A DNA stretch of 64,000 nucleotides from Hyphomicrobiales bacterium (lineage in GTDB: Bacteria; Pseudomonadota; Alphaproteobacteria; Rhizobiales; RI-29): NCBI GenBank assembly GCA_016125495.1, contig WGLQ01000004.1:124001-188000 (forward strand), read 5' to 3'. The notes under the pieces were generated by a model. That model ran no database searches. It was given only the letters and a program-made list of their open reading frames with translations, and was not told where the DNA came from. How positions within the stretch are numbered: position 1 is the first letter of the stretch; each line of letters opens with the position of its first letter. A program made the translations under genes and the position numbers. Below, piece by piece: positions 26,478-34,687 of this stretch.

Positions 26478-27290
26478 ATGTCTCGTCGTTGCTTTCGGTG
26501 GTCCTCGGATTTTCGTTCGCGGTCACCGATTCTGGGCCTGTGCCTCGGGTTCCTCGTCGCTGCCATGGCTGGTGTCGCCTCAACGGACTGCGCGGCGGCA
26601 CAGTCCTCGGCGCGGGCGGGCTCGAAGGGACCCGTTCGCATGGTCGTTCTCGGCGACTCGCTCGCTCGCGGCCTCTGGCACGGACTCTACACCACCTACC
26701 GCCGCACCAGGGATGTCGAGGTCGTACGGGAGGCGAAGTCGGCGACCGGTCTCGTGCGCGACGACGAATACGACTGGTTCGCCCGCGCCAACGACGTCGT
26801 GCGGGGTGAGAAAATCGATGTCGCCGTGGTCCTCATCGGCGGCAACGACCGTCAGGACATCCGTGACGGCAGACAGCGTCACGAGCGCATGGGTGAGGCT
26901 TGGCAGGAGGCTTATGCAAAGCGCGTCTCGCGCTTCATGCAGACCTTCACCGAACGCGGCATCAAGATTTACTGGGTCGGGCTCCCGACCGTTCGCTCCG
27001 GAAGGATGGAGCGCGACTATGCCGTGATGAACCGCATCTTCCAGAGCGAGGCCGCGCGCCACGGCGCCACCTTCATCGATATCTTCTCCGAATTCCGCGA
27101 CGCGCGAGGCCGCTACCAGGCACATGGCCCGGACCTCGATGGCCGCACCCGGCAGATCAGGGACAACGACGGTCTCCACTTCACGACGCCGGGCTACCTC
27201 GTTCTGGCGTCGATCGTCGCCGCCCGCATTGCCGAGGATCGTCCATCCGGCCCCATCGCCCACTTCGGGCCGGCAGCGAAGCGCAACTAG
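26478..27290 (+). CDS. Exported SGNH-hydrolase (DUF459-like) protein
   Basis: A 270-residue protein with an N-terminal signal or anchor (ILGLCLGFLVAAMAGVAS) and an SGNH fold. Block I is VVLGDSLARGLW (nucleophile Ser), block III is VVLIGGNDRQDI and block V is DGLHFTTPGY with the catalytic Asp and His. Such proteins add or remove acetyl groups on cell-surface polymers. GGGAG seven bases before the ATG supports the start. It is followed about 100 bases later by an MBOAT acyltransferase and a third membrane protein on the same strand. Transfer by a membrane MBOAT and delivery by a periplasmic SGNH protein is the same logic as alginate and peptidoglycan O-acetylation systems. Confidence 0.87.
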   Translation: MSRRCFRWSSDFRSRSPILGLCLGFLVAAMAGVASTDCAAAQSSARAGSKGPVRMVVLGDSLARGLWHGLYTTYRRTRDVEVVREAKSATGLVRDDEYDWFARANDVVRGEKIDVAVVLIGGNDRQDIRDGRQRHERMGEAWQEAYAKRVSRFMQTFTERGIKIYWVGLPTVRSGRMERDYAVMNRIFQSEAARHGATFIDIFSEFRDARGRYQAHGPDLDGRTRQIRDNDGLHFTTPGYLVLASIVAARIAEDRPSGPIAHFGPAAKRN

Positions 27291-27389
27291 CAGGGGCCGG
27301 CGGGGCTCCAACCGGCTCCGACGCGGCGACGCGTCCGGCGATTCGCCGGAACCGGTCCAGGACAGACCGACAGGAAAGGTCAGATCGAG

Positions 27390-28877
27390 ATGCTTTTTCC
27401 GACCCTCGACTTCGGCCTCTTCTTCTCCGCCGTTTTCCTGGCGAGTTGGAGCCTGCGCACGCGCCTCGAGCCGCGCAAGTGGCTCCTCCTCGGGGCGAGC
27501 TACGTCTTCTATGGCTGGTGGGACTGGCGCTTCCTGGCGCTCATCGCGCTGAGTTCGGCCTTGAACCATGTCGCCGGCACGCAGATCGCCGCCAGCAGCG
27601 ACGAAACCTTTCGCAAGCGCATCGTCTTCATCTCCGTCACGCTCAATCTCGCGATCCTCGGCGTCTTCAAGTACTACGGGTTCTTCCTCGAGAGCCTCGC
27701 CGACCTCCTGGTCACGGTCGGTCTCGAGCGCGATCTCCCCTTCATGGAGATCATTCTTCCGGTCGGGATTTCGTTCTTCACCTTCCAGGGCATCTCCTAC
27801 GTCATCGATGTCTATCGGCGCGATGTCGAACCGGTGCGCCGCCCGGAGGATCTGTTCCTCTACATTTCCTTCTTTCCCCAGCTCGTCGCCGGTCCGATCG
27901 TTCGGGCCTCCGACTTCCTGCCCCAGATCAATGCCGCTCCCCGTCTCGATCGCAAGATCGTCGCCTTCGGATTCACGCTGATCCTGCTCGGCCTCTTCAA
28001 GAAGATGGTGCTGGCGAACTACATCGCGACGAGCTTCGTCGACGAGCTCTACTACGACCCTTCCGCGTTCTCCGCCCTCGATCTCCTCACCGGCGCCTAC
28101 GCCTATGCGGTCCAGGTCTACTGCGACTTTTCCGCCTACAGCGACATCGCGATCGGCTCGGCCGCGCTCCTCGGTTACACCTTCAAGAGCAACTTCGATC
28201 GACCTCTCGGCTCGACCTCTCTCCAGCAGCTCTGGCAGCGCTGGCACATCTCCCTCGGGAGCTTCCTGCGCGACTATCTCTACCGCAACCTGCGCGGCCG
28301 GCGGGGCGGTGGGAAATGGAACATCTACCGCACGACCTTCCTGACGATGCTGATTGGCGGTCTCTGGCACGGCGCGGCATGGACGTTCATCATCTGGGGG
28401 GCGATCCACGGTGCGGTCCTCGTTCTCGAGCAGATCGTCAAGAGCGCGCGCAAACCGCTTCTCCTTCGCTGGGAGGCCTGGCGCGCGCCGCGTCTCGCCT
28501 CCGCCGCGACTCCGCGCGCGATGCGCGGTGTCCTGGAGCTTCCGGGCCTCGCAATCGCCGGCTGGCTCGTGACCTTCCACGTCTTTGCCCTCTCGGCGGT
28601 CTTCTTTCGCTCTCCATCGCTCGAGGTCGCGACCGGATATTTCGCCGCGATCGCGAGCAACGAGTGGACGGCCAACCTGTTCACCCCCTTCATCGCGGCG
28701 CTCGTGCTCCTCTCCGTGGCTGCCCAGTTCATGGCGCGCAACATCACGGGCGAGTTCGCCGCCCGTCTGGAGCGCCTCGGCGCGATCGGCTTGGGTGCCT
28801 TCGTCGGGGTGTCGATCCTCGTCATCTACGAGGTCTCCCCGCCCGGCGTCGCGCCCTTCATCTATTTCCAGTTCTGA
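27390..28877 (+). CDS. MBOAT-family membrane O-acyltransferase (AlgI/PatA-like)
   Basis: A 495-residue protein with about ten membrane segments. The N-terminal FLASWSLRTRLEPRKWLLL and YVFYGWWDWRFL, the central ILPVGISFFTFQGISYVIDV, and the catalytic His326 in IGGLWHGAAWTFIIWG are hallmarks of AlgI-type acyltransferases, which pass acyl groups across the inner membrane onto polysaccharides or lipids. The length is normal. The SGNH protein gene upstream is the expected partner. The polymer acetylated is not evident; no polysaccharide synthase is in the window. Confidence 0.93.
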   Translation: MLFPTLDFGLFFSAVFLASWSLRTRLEPRKWLLLGASYVFYGWWDWRFLALIALSSALNHVAGTQIAASSDETFRKRIVFISVTLNLAILGVFKYYGFFLESLADLLVTVGLERDLPFMEIILPVGISFFTFQGISYVIDVYRRDVEPVRRPEDLFLYISFFPQLVAGPIVRASDFLPQINAAPRLDRKIVAFGFTLILLGLFKKMVLANYIATSFVDELYYDPSAFSALDLLTGAYAYAVQVYCDFSAYSDIAIGSAALLGYTFKSNFDRPLGSTSLQQLWQRWHISLGSFLRDYLYRNLRGRRGGGKWNIYRTTFLTMLIGGLWHGAAWTFIIWGAIHGAVLVLEQIVKSARKPLLLRWEAWRAPRLASAATPRAMRGVLELPGLAIAGWLVTFHVFALSAVFFRSPSLEVATGYFAAIASNEWTANLFTPFIAALVLLSVAAQFMARNITGEFAARLERLGAIGLGAFVGVSILVIYEVSPPGVAPFIYFQF

Positions 28878-28892
28878 GCGAGGGAGATCGCG

Positions 28893-29495
28893 ATGCTCGA
28901 AACGCACCTTTGTCGGCCCGCCACCCCGCAAGCAGCCCTTGCCGGGCGCGCGCCTCGGCGCCCGGTCCGTCGCCTGCCGCGTTCGGCCCTCGGAAGCCCG
29001 AGCTTTGCCCGCTCGAGCGTCGGCAAGTCGCTCGCGGTGGCCGCCGTGCCCGCGCGCTACGCGCCGCCCTGCCCGCCGCCTGCGCGCATTGCACCTCCCG
29101 CCGGGCGGTTGCAGCGCCCGGTCGTCCCCGTCGCGGGCGTGGCGGCACAAAGCGCTGTCATCAGGGCGACCCGCGAGCGGCTGCAGGCCAGCCAGGCCGC
29201 CAGCCCCGCCATCGAGCGTCGTCCCCGCGCCGTTCCCGACGAGACGACACTGGCCGTCCGCCACACCACCACGACCATGGCCGTCGCCGCCCTCATCTTG
29301 GCGGCCTTCAACTCGAGCGGTCTCGTTGCCTGGATCTACGACATCGAGGCCGGTCCCCTGACCGGGGCGCTCCTTGCCGGGGCCGAGGGTTGGCATGGCC
29401 TCATGGAGGAGGTCGGGCTGGCGGGGTTCAAGGAACCGCTCGGCGAATTCGTCCAGGAACTGCACGACCTCGGGTGGTCGTCGGATCGTCGATAA
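28893..29495 (+). CDS. Putative membrane protein in the O-acetylation cluster
   Basis: A 200-residue protein that starts 16 bases after the MBOAT stop with GGGAG before the ATG. The first ~120 residues are Pro/Ala/Arg-rich and probably disordered. Residues ~128-148 (MAVAALILAAFNSSGLVAWIYD) form one membrane helix, followed by ~50 mostly acidic residues (EGWHGLMEEVGLAGFKEPLGEFVQELHDLG in part). The position suggests an accessory subunit of the acetylation complex, but there is no family match. The proline-rich part makes coding potential harder to judge, so confidence is moderate. Confidence 0.6.
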   Translation: MLETHLCRPATPQAALAGRAPRRPVRRLPRSALGSPSFARSSVGKSLAVAAVPARYAPPCPPPARIAPPAGRLQRPVVPVAGVAAQSAVIRATRERLQASQAASPAIERRPRAVPDETTLAVRHTTTTMAVAALILAAFNSSGLVAWIYDIEAGPLTGALLAGAEGWHGLMEEVGLAGFKEPLGEFVQELHDLGWSSDRR

Positions 29496-29571
29496 CCGAA
29501 GTCCAGCCCTGACGTCGACACCAGGGCCGTCCGGCTTCGCCCTCTCGACAAGGCGGGATCGGATTCACTGC

Positions 29572-29601
29572 TTTACAAAACTAGAAAACTAGTTTTATAG
29601 A
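29572..29601 (+). promoter_or_regulatory. Putative arsR promoter giving a leaderless transcript
   Basis: TTTACA (29572-29577) and TATAGA (29596-29601) are separated by 18 bases and resemble sigma-70 -35 and -10 boxes. Transcription would begin at or next to the ATG at 29609. No Shine-Dalgarno is present before that ATG, which fits a leaderless message. Confidence 0.55.
29577..29596. promoter_or_regulatory. Putative ArsR operator
   Basis: The 12-base perfect palindrome AAAACTAGTTTT (29585-29596) is preceded by an extra half-site AAAACTAG (29577-29584). It lies between the predicted -35 and -10 boxes, as expected for repression by ArsR-family dimers. It is markedly AT-rich in a GC-rich setting. 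Confidence 0.65.
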
Positions 29602-29608
29602 TCGCGGC

Positions 29609-29965
29609 ATGGAACACCATGACGATGATCGCGAGACGCGGGCGGCGCTGATGCTGAACGCTCTCGGCAACGAGACCCGCCTCAGGGTCTATCGCACGTT
29701 GGTGCGCGCCGGCTCCCCGGGCCTCAGTGTCGGCGAACTGCAGCGTCGGGTCGGCGTACCGGCCTCGACCTTCGCGCACCACCTGTCGACGTTGCGGCAG
29801 GCTGGCCTCGTGCACCAGCGCCGCGCGGGCCGCGAGGTGGCGACAGCCGCCGACTTTGCCGCCATGGATCGTCTCATCGAATACCTGACCGAGGAATGCT
29901 GTGCCGACGTGGCATGCCAAGGCACGACCGGTTCGACCGATGGCGATGGCTCTCGCGAGAGCTGA
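29609..29965 (+). CDS. ArsR-family transcriptional regulator with a C-terminal CC-x4-C site
   Basis: A 118-residue winged-helix repressor. The recognition helix region is PASTFAHHLSTLRQAGLV (51-68). Three cysteines occur near the C-terminus, Cys97, Cys98 and Cys103, in EECCADVACQG. In some ArsR proteins, such as that of Acidithiobacillus ferrooxidans, As(III) is bound by a similarly placed CC pair plus one Cys rather than by the classical CxC in the DNA-binding helix, which is absent here. So the likely ligand is arsenite or an organoarsenical. It is followed after ~100 bases by a DUF318 permease, and an operator-like palindrome sits in its own promoter, suggesting autoregulation. Confidence 0.88.
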   Translation: MEHHDDDRETRAALMLNALGNETRLRVYRTLVRAGSPGLSVGELQRRVGVPASTFAHHLSTLRQAGLVHQRRAGREVATAADFAAMDRLIEYLTEECCADVACQGTTGSTDGDGSRES

Positions 29966-30064
29966 GGGAGGGTGCCGCGTCGGGGCGCGACAGCGCTCCC
30001 GGTGGAGACGAAATCGACGGTCGCGGAGAAAGCTCCCGCGACTCGAGCCAATAGGAGACGAGAG

Positions 30065-31105
30065 ATGGCCTTTACCGACGTCAGCCGCCTACCGAGCGAC
30101 CTCGTGCGCCGGTTCGACCGGGTCTGGATCGCCGTCGCCGTGATCCTCGCCACGCTCGCCGTGTTCGATCAGGCCCAGCTCACCCCTACGATCCGCTTTG
30201 CGCTCGACGCGTTGCTCCGCACGGCACCCTATCTCCTCTTTGCAGTGCTTGCGATAGGCTATCTCAAGGCGGCTGGCGCGGAAGGCGTCATCGCACGGGC
30301 CTTCGAGGGCCGCGAAACGCGGATGATCGTCGCGGCCGCCCTCCTCGGCGGTCTCGCACCATTCTGCTCCTGCCAGGTGATCCCGTTCATTGCCGGATTG
30401 CTCGCCGTCGGGACGCCCCTGTCCGCGGTCATGGCGTTCTGGCTTTCTTCTCCGCTCATCGACCCGCCGACGCTTCTCATCACGGCGGCCGAACTCGGCT
30501 GGTCGTTCGCCATCGCCAAGGCGATCGCCGCGGTCGCCATGGGACTTTTCGGCGGCTTCGCGATGCAGGCGATGCTGCGCGGCGGTCTCTTCGCGGGCAA
30601 CATTGCCAACAACGTCAAGCGCGGCTGCTGTTCGCGCTCTCCCTTCAAGGGCGCCCCCGTCTGGTCGTTCTGGGCCGAGGAACCGCGTCGCCAGGTCTTC
30701 CGCGACGAGGCGCTCGCCAATTTCCTCTTCCTTTTGAAGTGGCTGACCGTCGCCTACGTCCTCGAGAGCCTGATGCTGCGGTATGTGCCCGCCGAGGCGA
30801 TTGCGGGCGTCGTCGGCGGCGACGGCCTCCTGCCGATCGTGCTCAGTGCCTTCGTCGGTGCACCCGCCTACCTCAACGGCTATGCGGCACCGGCTCTCGT
30901 CTCCGGCCTCGTCGAGCAGGGCATGTCGCAGGGCGCCGCCATGGCCTTCATCGTGGCGGGCGCGGTCACCAGCATCCCGGCGATGACGGCGGTTTTTGCG
31001 CTGGTCCGCCGCGATGTCTTCATTGCCTACCTCGTGCTCGGCTTTACCGGCGCCGTGCTTTCGGGCGTCGCCTATGCGAGCTATGCTGCGCTGGCAGCCG
31101 GATGA
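30065..31105 (+). CDS. DUF318 (UPF0718, ArsP-like) permease
   Basis: A 346-residue membrane protein with about eight to ten helices. The conserved motif is GGLAPFCSCQVIPFIAGLLA, where the CSC cysteines lie next to a membrane helix, and a second copy of the fold follows (VLSAFVGAPAYLNGYAAPAL). Some members of this family, called ArsP, export trivalent organoarsenicals such as methylarsenite; others have unknown substrates. Its position after an arsR with a C-terminal cysteine site, and the arsC-like gene that converges on it, favour arsenic efflux. A TAGGAGACGAGAG ribosome site precedes the ATG at 30065. A strong terminator follows. Confidence 0.88.
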   Translation: MAFTDVSRLPSDLVRRFDRVWIAVAVILATLAVFDQAQLTPTIRFALDALLRTAPYLLFAVLAIGYLKAAGAEGVIARAFEGRETRMIVAAALLGGLAPFCSCQVIPFIAGLLAVGTPLSAVMAFWLSSPLIDPPTLLITAAELGWSFAIAKAIAAVAMGLFGGFAMQAMLRGGLFAGNIANNVKRGCCSRSPFKGAPVWSFWAEEPRRQVFRDEALANFLFLLKWLTVAYVLESLMLRYVPAEAIAGVVGGDGLLPIVLSAFVGAPAYLNGYAAPALVSGLVEQGMSQGAAMAFIVAGAVTSIPAMTAVFALVRRDVFIAYLVLGFTGAVLSGVAYASYAALAAG

Positions 31106-31148
31106 GGGCAAGCCCTGGCGCGGAATAAAAACAATGATCGTCCAATGG

Positions 31149-31177
31149 GGGCTGGCCGCGTGCGGTCAGCCCTTTTT
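31149..31177 (+). terminator. Rho-independent terminator after the DUF318 permease
   Basis: An 11-bp stem with one G-T pair, GGGCTGGCCGC (31149-31159) and GCGGTCAGCCC (31162-31172), is followed by TTTTT. It lies 44 bases after the permease stop and overlaps the last codons of the convergent arsC-like gene. Confidence 0.85.
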
Positions 31178-31582
31178 CGTTTTGCTCCCGACCACCTCGC
31201 CGTCCTCCTTCTCGAATGCGCCGATGTCCGCATTCTCGAGAATCTCGAGCACCACCTCCGACGGCCGGCAGAGCCGCGTCCCCTTGGGTGTGACGACCAA
31301 AGGCCGGTTGATGAGGATCGGATGCGCCAACATGGCATCGATCAGCGCCTCGTCACCGAGCGAGGGATCGTCGAGGCCGAGTTCGCCATAGGGCGTCCCC
31401 TTCTCGCGCAGCAGGGCGCGCGGCGTCAGCCCGGCCTCGCGGATGAGCCGCACGAGCGTGGTTCTGTCCGGTGGCGTCTCCAGATAGAGGATGATTTCGG
31501 GCTCGATGCCCGATGCGCGGATCATCGCGAGTGTGTTGCGCGAGGTCCCGCACACCGGGTTGTGGTAGATGGTGACGCTCAC
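31166..31582 (-). CDS. arsC: Arsenate reductase (glutaredoxin-dependent ArsC family)
   Basis: A 138-residue thioredoxin-fold reductase. The nucleophile Cys11 is in IYHNPVCGTSRNTLAMI, the ArsC family signature, and the basic residues of the active site are in ILINRPLVVTPKGTRLCRPSE. The start is a GTG at 31582 with GGAGG six bases before it; it overlaps the stop codon of the aminotransferase (GTGA), so the gene is the third of a tight operon. The family includes arsenate reductases and the YfgD/Spx-like group; proximity to arsR and the DUF318 permease supports arsenate reduction, although the operon mates are arginine-catabolic. Confidence 0.88.
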   Translation of the reverse strand: MSVTIYHNPVCGTSRNTLAMIRASGIEPEIILYLETPPDRTTLVRLIREAGLTPRALLREKGTPYGELGLDDPSLGDEALIDAMLAHPILINRPLVVTPKGTRLCRPSEVVLEILENADIGAFEKEDGEVVGSKTKKG

Positions 31583-32841
31583 GATTGTCCTCCATGTGCT
31601 GGCGTCATTGCCGCCGCTCCATCGAGTGTGCGCGAAAAGGCGGCCATCCGCCGGCAGGCTTCCGCGAGTTCGGCGTCCGGCGTGCAGAGGGATACGCGCA
31701 CGAAACCGTGCGTCACGGGGCTGAAGTGATCCGCCGGCGTCACGGCGACCCCGGTGGCATCGAGCAACCGCCAGGCGTATTCGTCCCCCGATAACCCTGT
31801 ACCGCGCACGTCGACGAGCATGAAGACGCCCGACATCGGCCGGAGCGGGCGCACTCTGTTGAGCCCCGCCAGCGTCTCGAGAACCAGATCCCGCCGCCTG
31901 CGATAGGCGTCGCGCATCTCGCGCGAGACGTCGAGCCCGAGGCCGACCGCCGCCGCCTGCTGGATGAATTCCGCCCCCCCGAACAGCATGCAGTTGGTGG
32001 CATTGCGGATATGGCGCGTGAGGTCCGCCGGGGCGACGATCCAGCCGCACCGCCAGCCCGCCATCGCATGCGACTTGGAGAGGCTGCGCATCGAGAGCAC
32101 GCGGTCGGCGGTGTCGGCAAAGCTCGCCGGCGAGACATACTCCTCCTCGAAGCACATCTCCGCATAGACCTCGTCACAGATCAGCCAGAGGTCGTGACGC
32201 GCGGCGAAATCCGCCATCCACCTCGCCTCACGCGCGCCCACCACGGCCCCGGTCGGGTTGTGCGGCGCATTGAAGAGGACGACCCGCGTGCGCGGTGTGA
32301 CGAGCCGTTCGTAGACCTCGAGTTCGAAGCGGAAATTCTCCCCGTCGAAGGCGAGGGGTGCCCTGACCATCACGCCGCCGGCCCCGCCGACGACGCCGGA
32401 AAAGGTCGGATAGGCGGGGTCCGAGACGATGACCTCGTCACCCGGATCGACGAGGCACTGCATGGCCGCGTAAAGGCCGTTCTGGGCGCCCTGGGTGGTT
32501 GTGATCTCCGTGCGCGAAATCGTCCGCCCGAGCCGCTGCGTCTCGGCGAGGGAGACGGCTTCGAGATAGGTATCGATGCCGGCCGCTGGCGTATAATGCG
32601 TTTCGCCCCGCTCGAGGCTCGCGATCGCGGCCTCCACGATCGGGCGCGGCGTATCGAAGTCCGGATCACCGATCGTCAGCACGATGACGTCGCTGCCGTT
32701 CGCCTTGCGCCGGTTCGCCTCGTAGTGCACGGCCCAGGCATCGCTCCCGCCGGATTGGAAGCTCAGGGTGCGCGTCGCCGGCCGCGGCCCTGCTCTGCCG
32801 GCGCCGCCCGGATTGATTTCCCTCGTCGTCGCATCAGTCAT
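31579..32841 (-). CDS. aruH: Pyridoxal-phosphate aminotransferase, arginine:pyruvate transaminase (AruH-like)
   Basis: A 420-residue class I/II aminotransferase. The PLP lysine is Lys256 in MRSLSKSHAMAGWRCGW; IGDPDFDTP and NAPHNPTG are the other hallmarks. The N-terminal AWAVHYEA and the SLSKSHAM-GWR-GW stretch resemble AruH of Pseudomonas aeruginosa, which transfers the amino group of arginine to pyruvate. The upstream gene, overlapping by eight bases, resembles AruI, the next enzyme of that pathway, which strengthens the call. An aspartate-type transaminase of other specificity cannot be ruled out from sequence alone. Confidence 0.82.
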   Translation of the reverse strand: MTDATTREINPGGAGRAGPRPATRTLSFQSGGSDAWAVHYEANRRKANGSDVIVLTIGDPDFDTPRPIVEAAIASLERGETHYTPAAGIDTYLEAVSLAETQRLGRTISRTEITTTQGAQNGLYAAMQCLVDPGDEVIVSDPAYPTFSGVVGGAGGVMVRAPLAFDGENFRFELEVYERLVTPRTRVVLFNAPHNPTGAVVGAREARWMADFAARHDLWLICDEVYAEMCFEEEYVSPASFADTADRVLSMRSLSKSHAMAGWRCGWIVAPADLTRHIRNATNCMLFGGAEFIQQAAAVGLGLDVSREMRDAYRRRRDLVLETLAGLNRVRPLRPMSGVFMLVDVRGTGLSGDEYAWRLLDATGVAVTPADHFSPVTHGFVRVSLCTPDAELAEACRRMAAFSRTLDGAAAMTPAHGGQS

Positions 32842-34441
32842 GGGCCCAGACCTCCGGATCGCGAACCTCGATGAGATGCGGGCCGCCGGCTGCGAGCGCG
32901 GCGGCCGTCAATGCCCCGATCTCCCCGGCATCGTGCGCGATCGCGCTCTGCCAGCCGAAACCGCGTGCGATCGCCTGGAAGTCGGGCGGCTCCGGCAGCA
33001 CGGCGAAGGGGCGGATCTGCGCCTCCACCATGTCGTCGCGGATCTGCCCGAGGGCCCGGTTGTTCCAGAGGTAGAGGATGACCCCGAGGCGCTCCTCCAC
33101 GGCCGTCGCCATTTCCTGGATCGTGTAGAGCACGCCCGAATCACCCGCGATCGCGGCGACCGGACGGTCCGGCGCGGCGATCTTTGCCCCGAGCGCTGTC
33201 GGCAGCGCATAGCCGAGCGTGCCATAGCCGAACGAGCCGAGATAATGTCCCGGCCGGTCGACGTCGAGGAAGCGGTCGGCGGTGTAGGCGAGCTGAGTCA
33301 TGTCGCCGACGAAGACCGTCTCGGCGGGAAGTGAGGCGCGCATCGCATCGAGCACGGTGAGGTGACGGCGCTGGAGGGAATCGAGCGTTGCGCGATTGGC
33401 GAGCCGGGCGGCGGCCGCGCGCTCCTGGCCATGGCCGGCCCGGGGCGGTTCGCCCGGCCCGCCGCGCCCGATCGCCTCCATGAGCATGACGATTGCCGTC
33501 GCCGCGTCTCCCTCGATCGCGACCGCGCTCGGATAGTCGCTGGAAATCTCCCCTTCGTCGATGTCGACGCGCACGATCCGGCCCGGGATGTCCAGCCATT
33601 TGCGCCAGCTGTCGGTTTCCGAAAGCTCGGTGCCGACGGCCAGCACGACGTCCGCGACCGCGAGCGCGGCCTGGGTTCCGACGAGCGAGAGCGTGGCGCC
33701 GAGCGCGAGGGGGTGGGTGTGGGGCAGAATGCCCTTGCCGGCAAAGCTGGTCGCGACCGGGGCATCGAGGCGCTCGGCGAGACGGCGCACCGCCTCCGCC
33801 GCCCCGATCGCGCCGCCACCGGCGAGGATGACGGGCGAGCGCGCTTCGAGCAGGAGCCGGGCGGCCGTTGTGATCGCCTGCGGATCGGGTGTGCGCGCCA
33901 TCGCTGGCGCGCGTGGGCTCCAGTCGCCCGTCGCCGGCTCGCGCATAACGTCGATCGGGATCTGGATGTGGCAGGGGCGCGGTCGCTGCGAGGAGAAGAT
34001 GTCGTAGGCGCGCGCCACCAGCGCCGGGACGTCGCTCGCCGTCATCGCGGTTTCCGTGAACGCCGTGAACGGTCGTACGACGGCGCTCTGATCGGTGAGT
34101 TCGTGCAGGCGGCCCCAGCCCTTGCCGAGACTTTCGCGCTCGTTGACCGGCGTGATCACCAGCATGGGCGTCGAGGAGGCATAGGCCTGCGCGATGCCGG
34201 TCGCGCCATTGGTCAGGCCCGGCCCCGTGATGAGGCAGCAGAGCGCGGGCTTTCCCGCGAGCCGCGCGTAGCCCTCCGCCATGAAGGCGGCGCCCTGTTC
34301 GTGGCGCGGCAACACGTGGCGTAGCGTGCCATCGCCGAGTCCCCGGTAGAGTTCGATCGAATGGGTCCCGGGAATCCCGAACACGACCTCGCAGCCGTAG
34401 CCGGCAAGCAACTTCGGAATGGCCTCTCCGCAGGTGGTCAT
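32834..34441 (-). CDS. aruI: ThDP-dependent 2-ketoarginine (5-guanidino-2-oxopentanoate) decarboxylase (AruI-like)
   Basis: A 535-residue thiamine-diphosphate enzyme of the acetolactate-synthase superfamily. The N-terminal domain carries VVFGIPGTHSIELYRGL and the catalytic Glu48 in PRHEQGAAFMAEGYAR; the C-terminal ThDP motif runs from AGDSGVLYTIQEM to LWNNRALG. The opening MTTCGEAIPKLLAGYG is typical of AruI-type decarboxylases, and the next gene resembles AruH, its partner in the arginine transaminase pathway. The ATG at 34441 is chosen because upstream residues are not conserved. First gene of a three-gene operon with overlapping ends; a plain acetolactate synthase would usually be followed by ilvN/ilvC, which are absent. 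Confidence 0.83.
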   Translation of the reverse strand: MTTCGEAIPKLLAGYGCEVVFGIPGTHSIELYRGLGDGTLRHVLPRHEQGAAFMAEGYARLAGKPALCCLITGPGLTNGATGIAQAYASSTPMLVITPVNERESLGKGWGRLHELTDQSAVVRPFTAFTETAMTASDVPALVARAYDIFSSQRPRPCHIQIPIDVMREPATGDWSPRAPAMARTPDPQAITTAARLLLEARSPVILAGGGAIGAAEAVRRLAERLDAPVATSFAGKGILPHTHPLALGATLSLVGTQAALAVADVVLAVGTELSETDSWRKWLDIPGRIVRVDIDEGEISSDYPSAVAIEGDAATAIVMLMEAIGRGGPGEPPRAGHGQERAAAARLANRATLDSLQRRHLTVLDAMRASLPAETVFVGDMTQLAYTADRFLDVDRPGHYLGSFGYGTLGYALPTALGAKIAAPDRPVAAIAGDSGVLYTIQEMATAVEERLGVILYLWNNRALGQIRDDMVEAQIRPFAVLPEPPDFQAIARGFGWQSAIAHDAGEIGALTAAALAAGGPHLIEVRDPEVWAHD

Positions 34442-34687
34442 CGCATCGCCCTCGATTGCTGGCAGGCGGTCCGCCGGCCCCGATGGGGCGAACGGACTGG
34501 GCCGATACCGGTCCGGTCGCCGGCACCTTAGTCGCTTCGCGGCCGGCTCGCCACCTCGCCCCGCCATCGCTCCGCATCGTCACGCGGACGTGTGGAGACG
34601 TGTTCCGGCGACCCCTGGGGCGCCGCCCTTCGATGCCCTATCTTGCGCACCGGACCCCCCACCCGCCATTCGCACCGAGGACGCCCG

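Noticed and set aside
26580-29465. A 961-codon open frame antisense to the SGNH/MBOAT cluster
   Set aside because: GC-rich DNA often lacks stops in the frame opposite real genes. The translation is rich in Arg, Glu, Gly and Asp with no domain, while the plus strand encodes two clear families.
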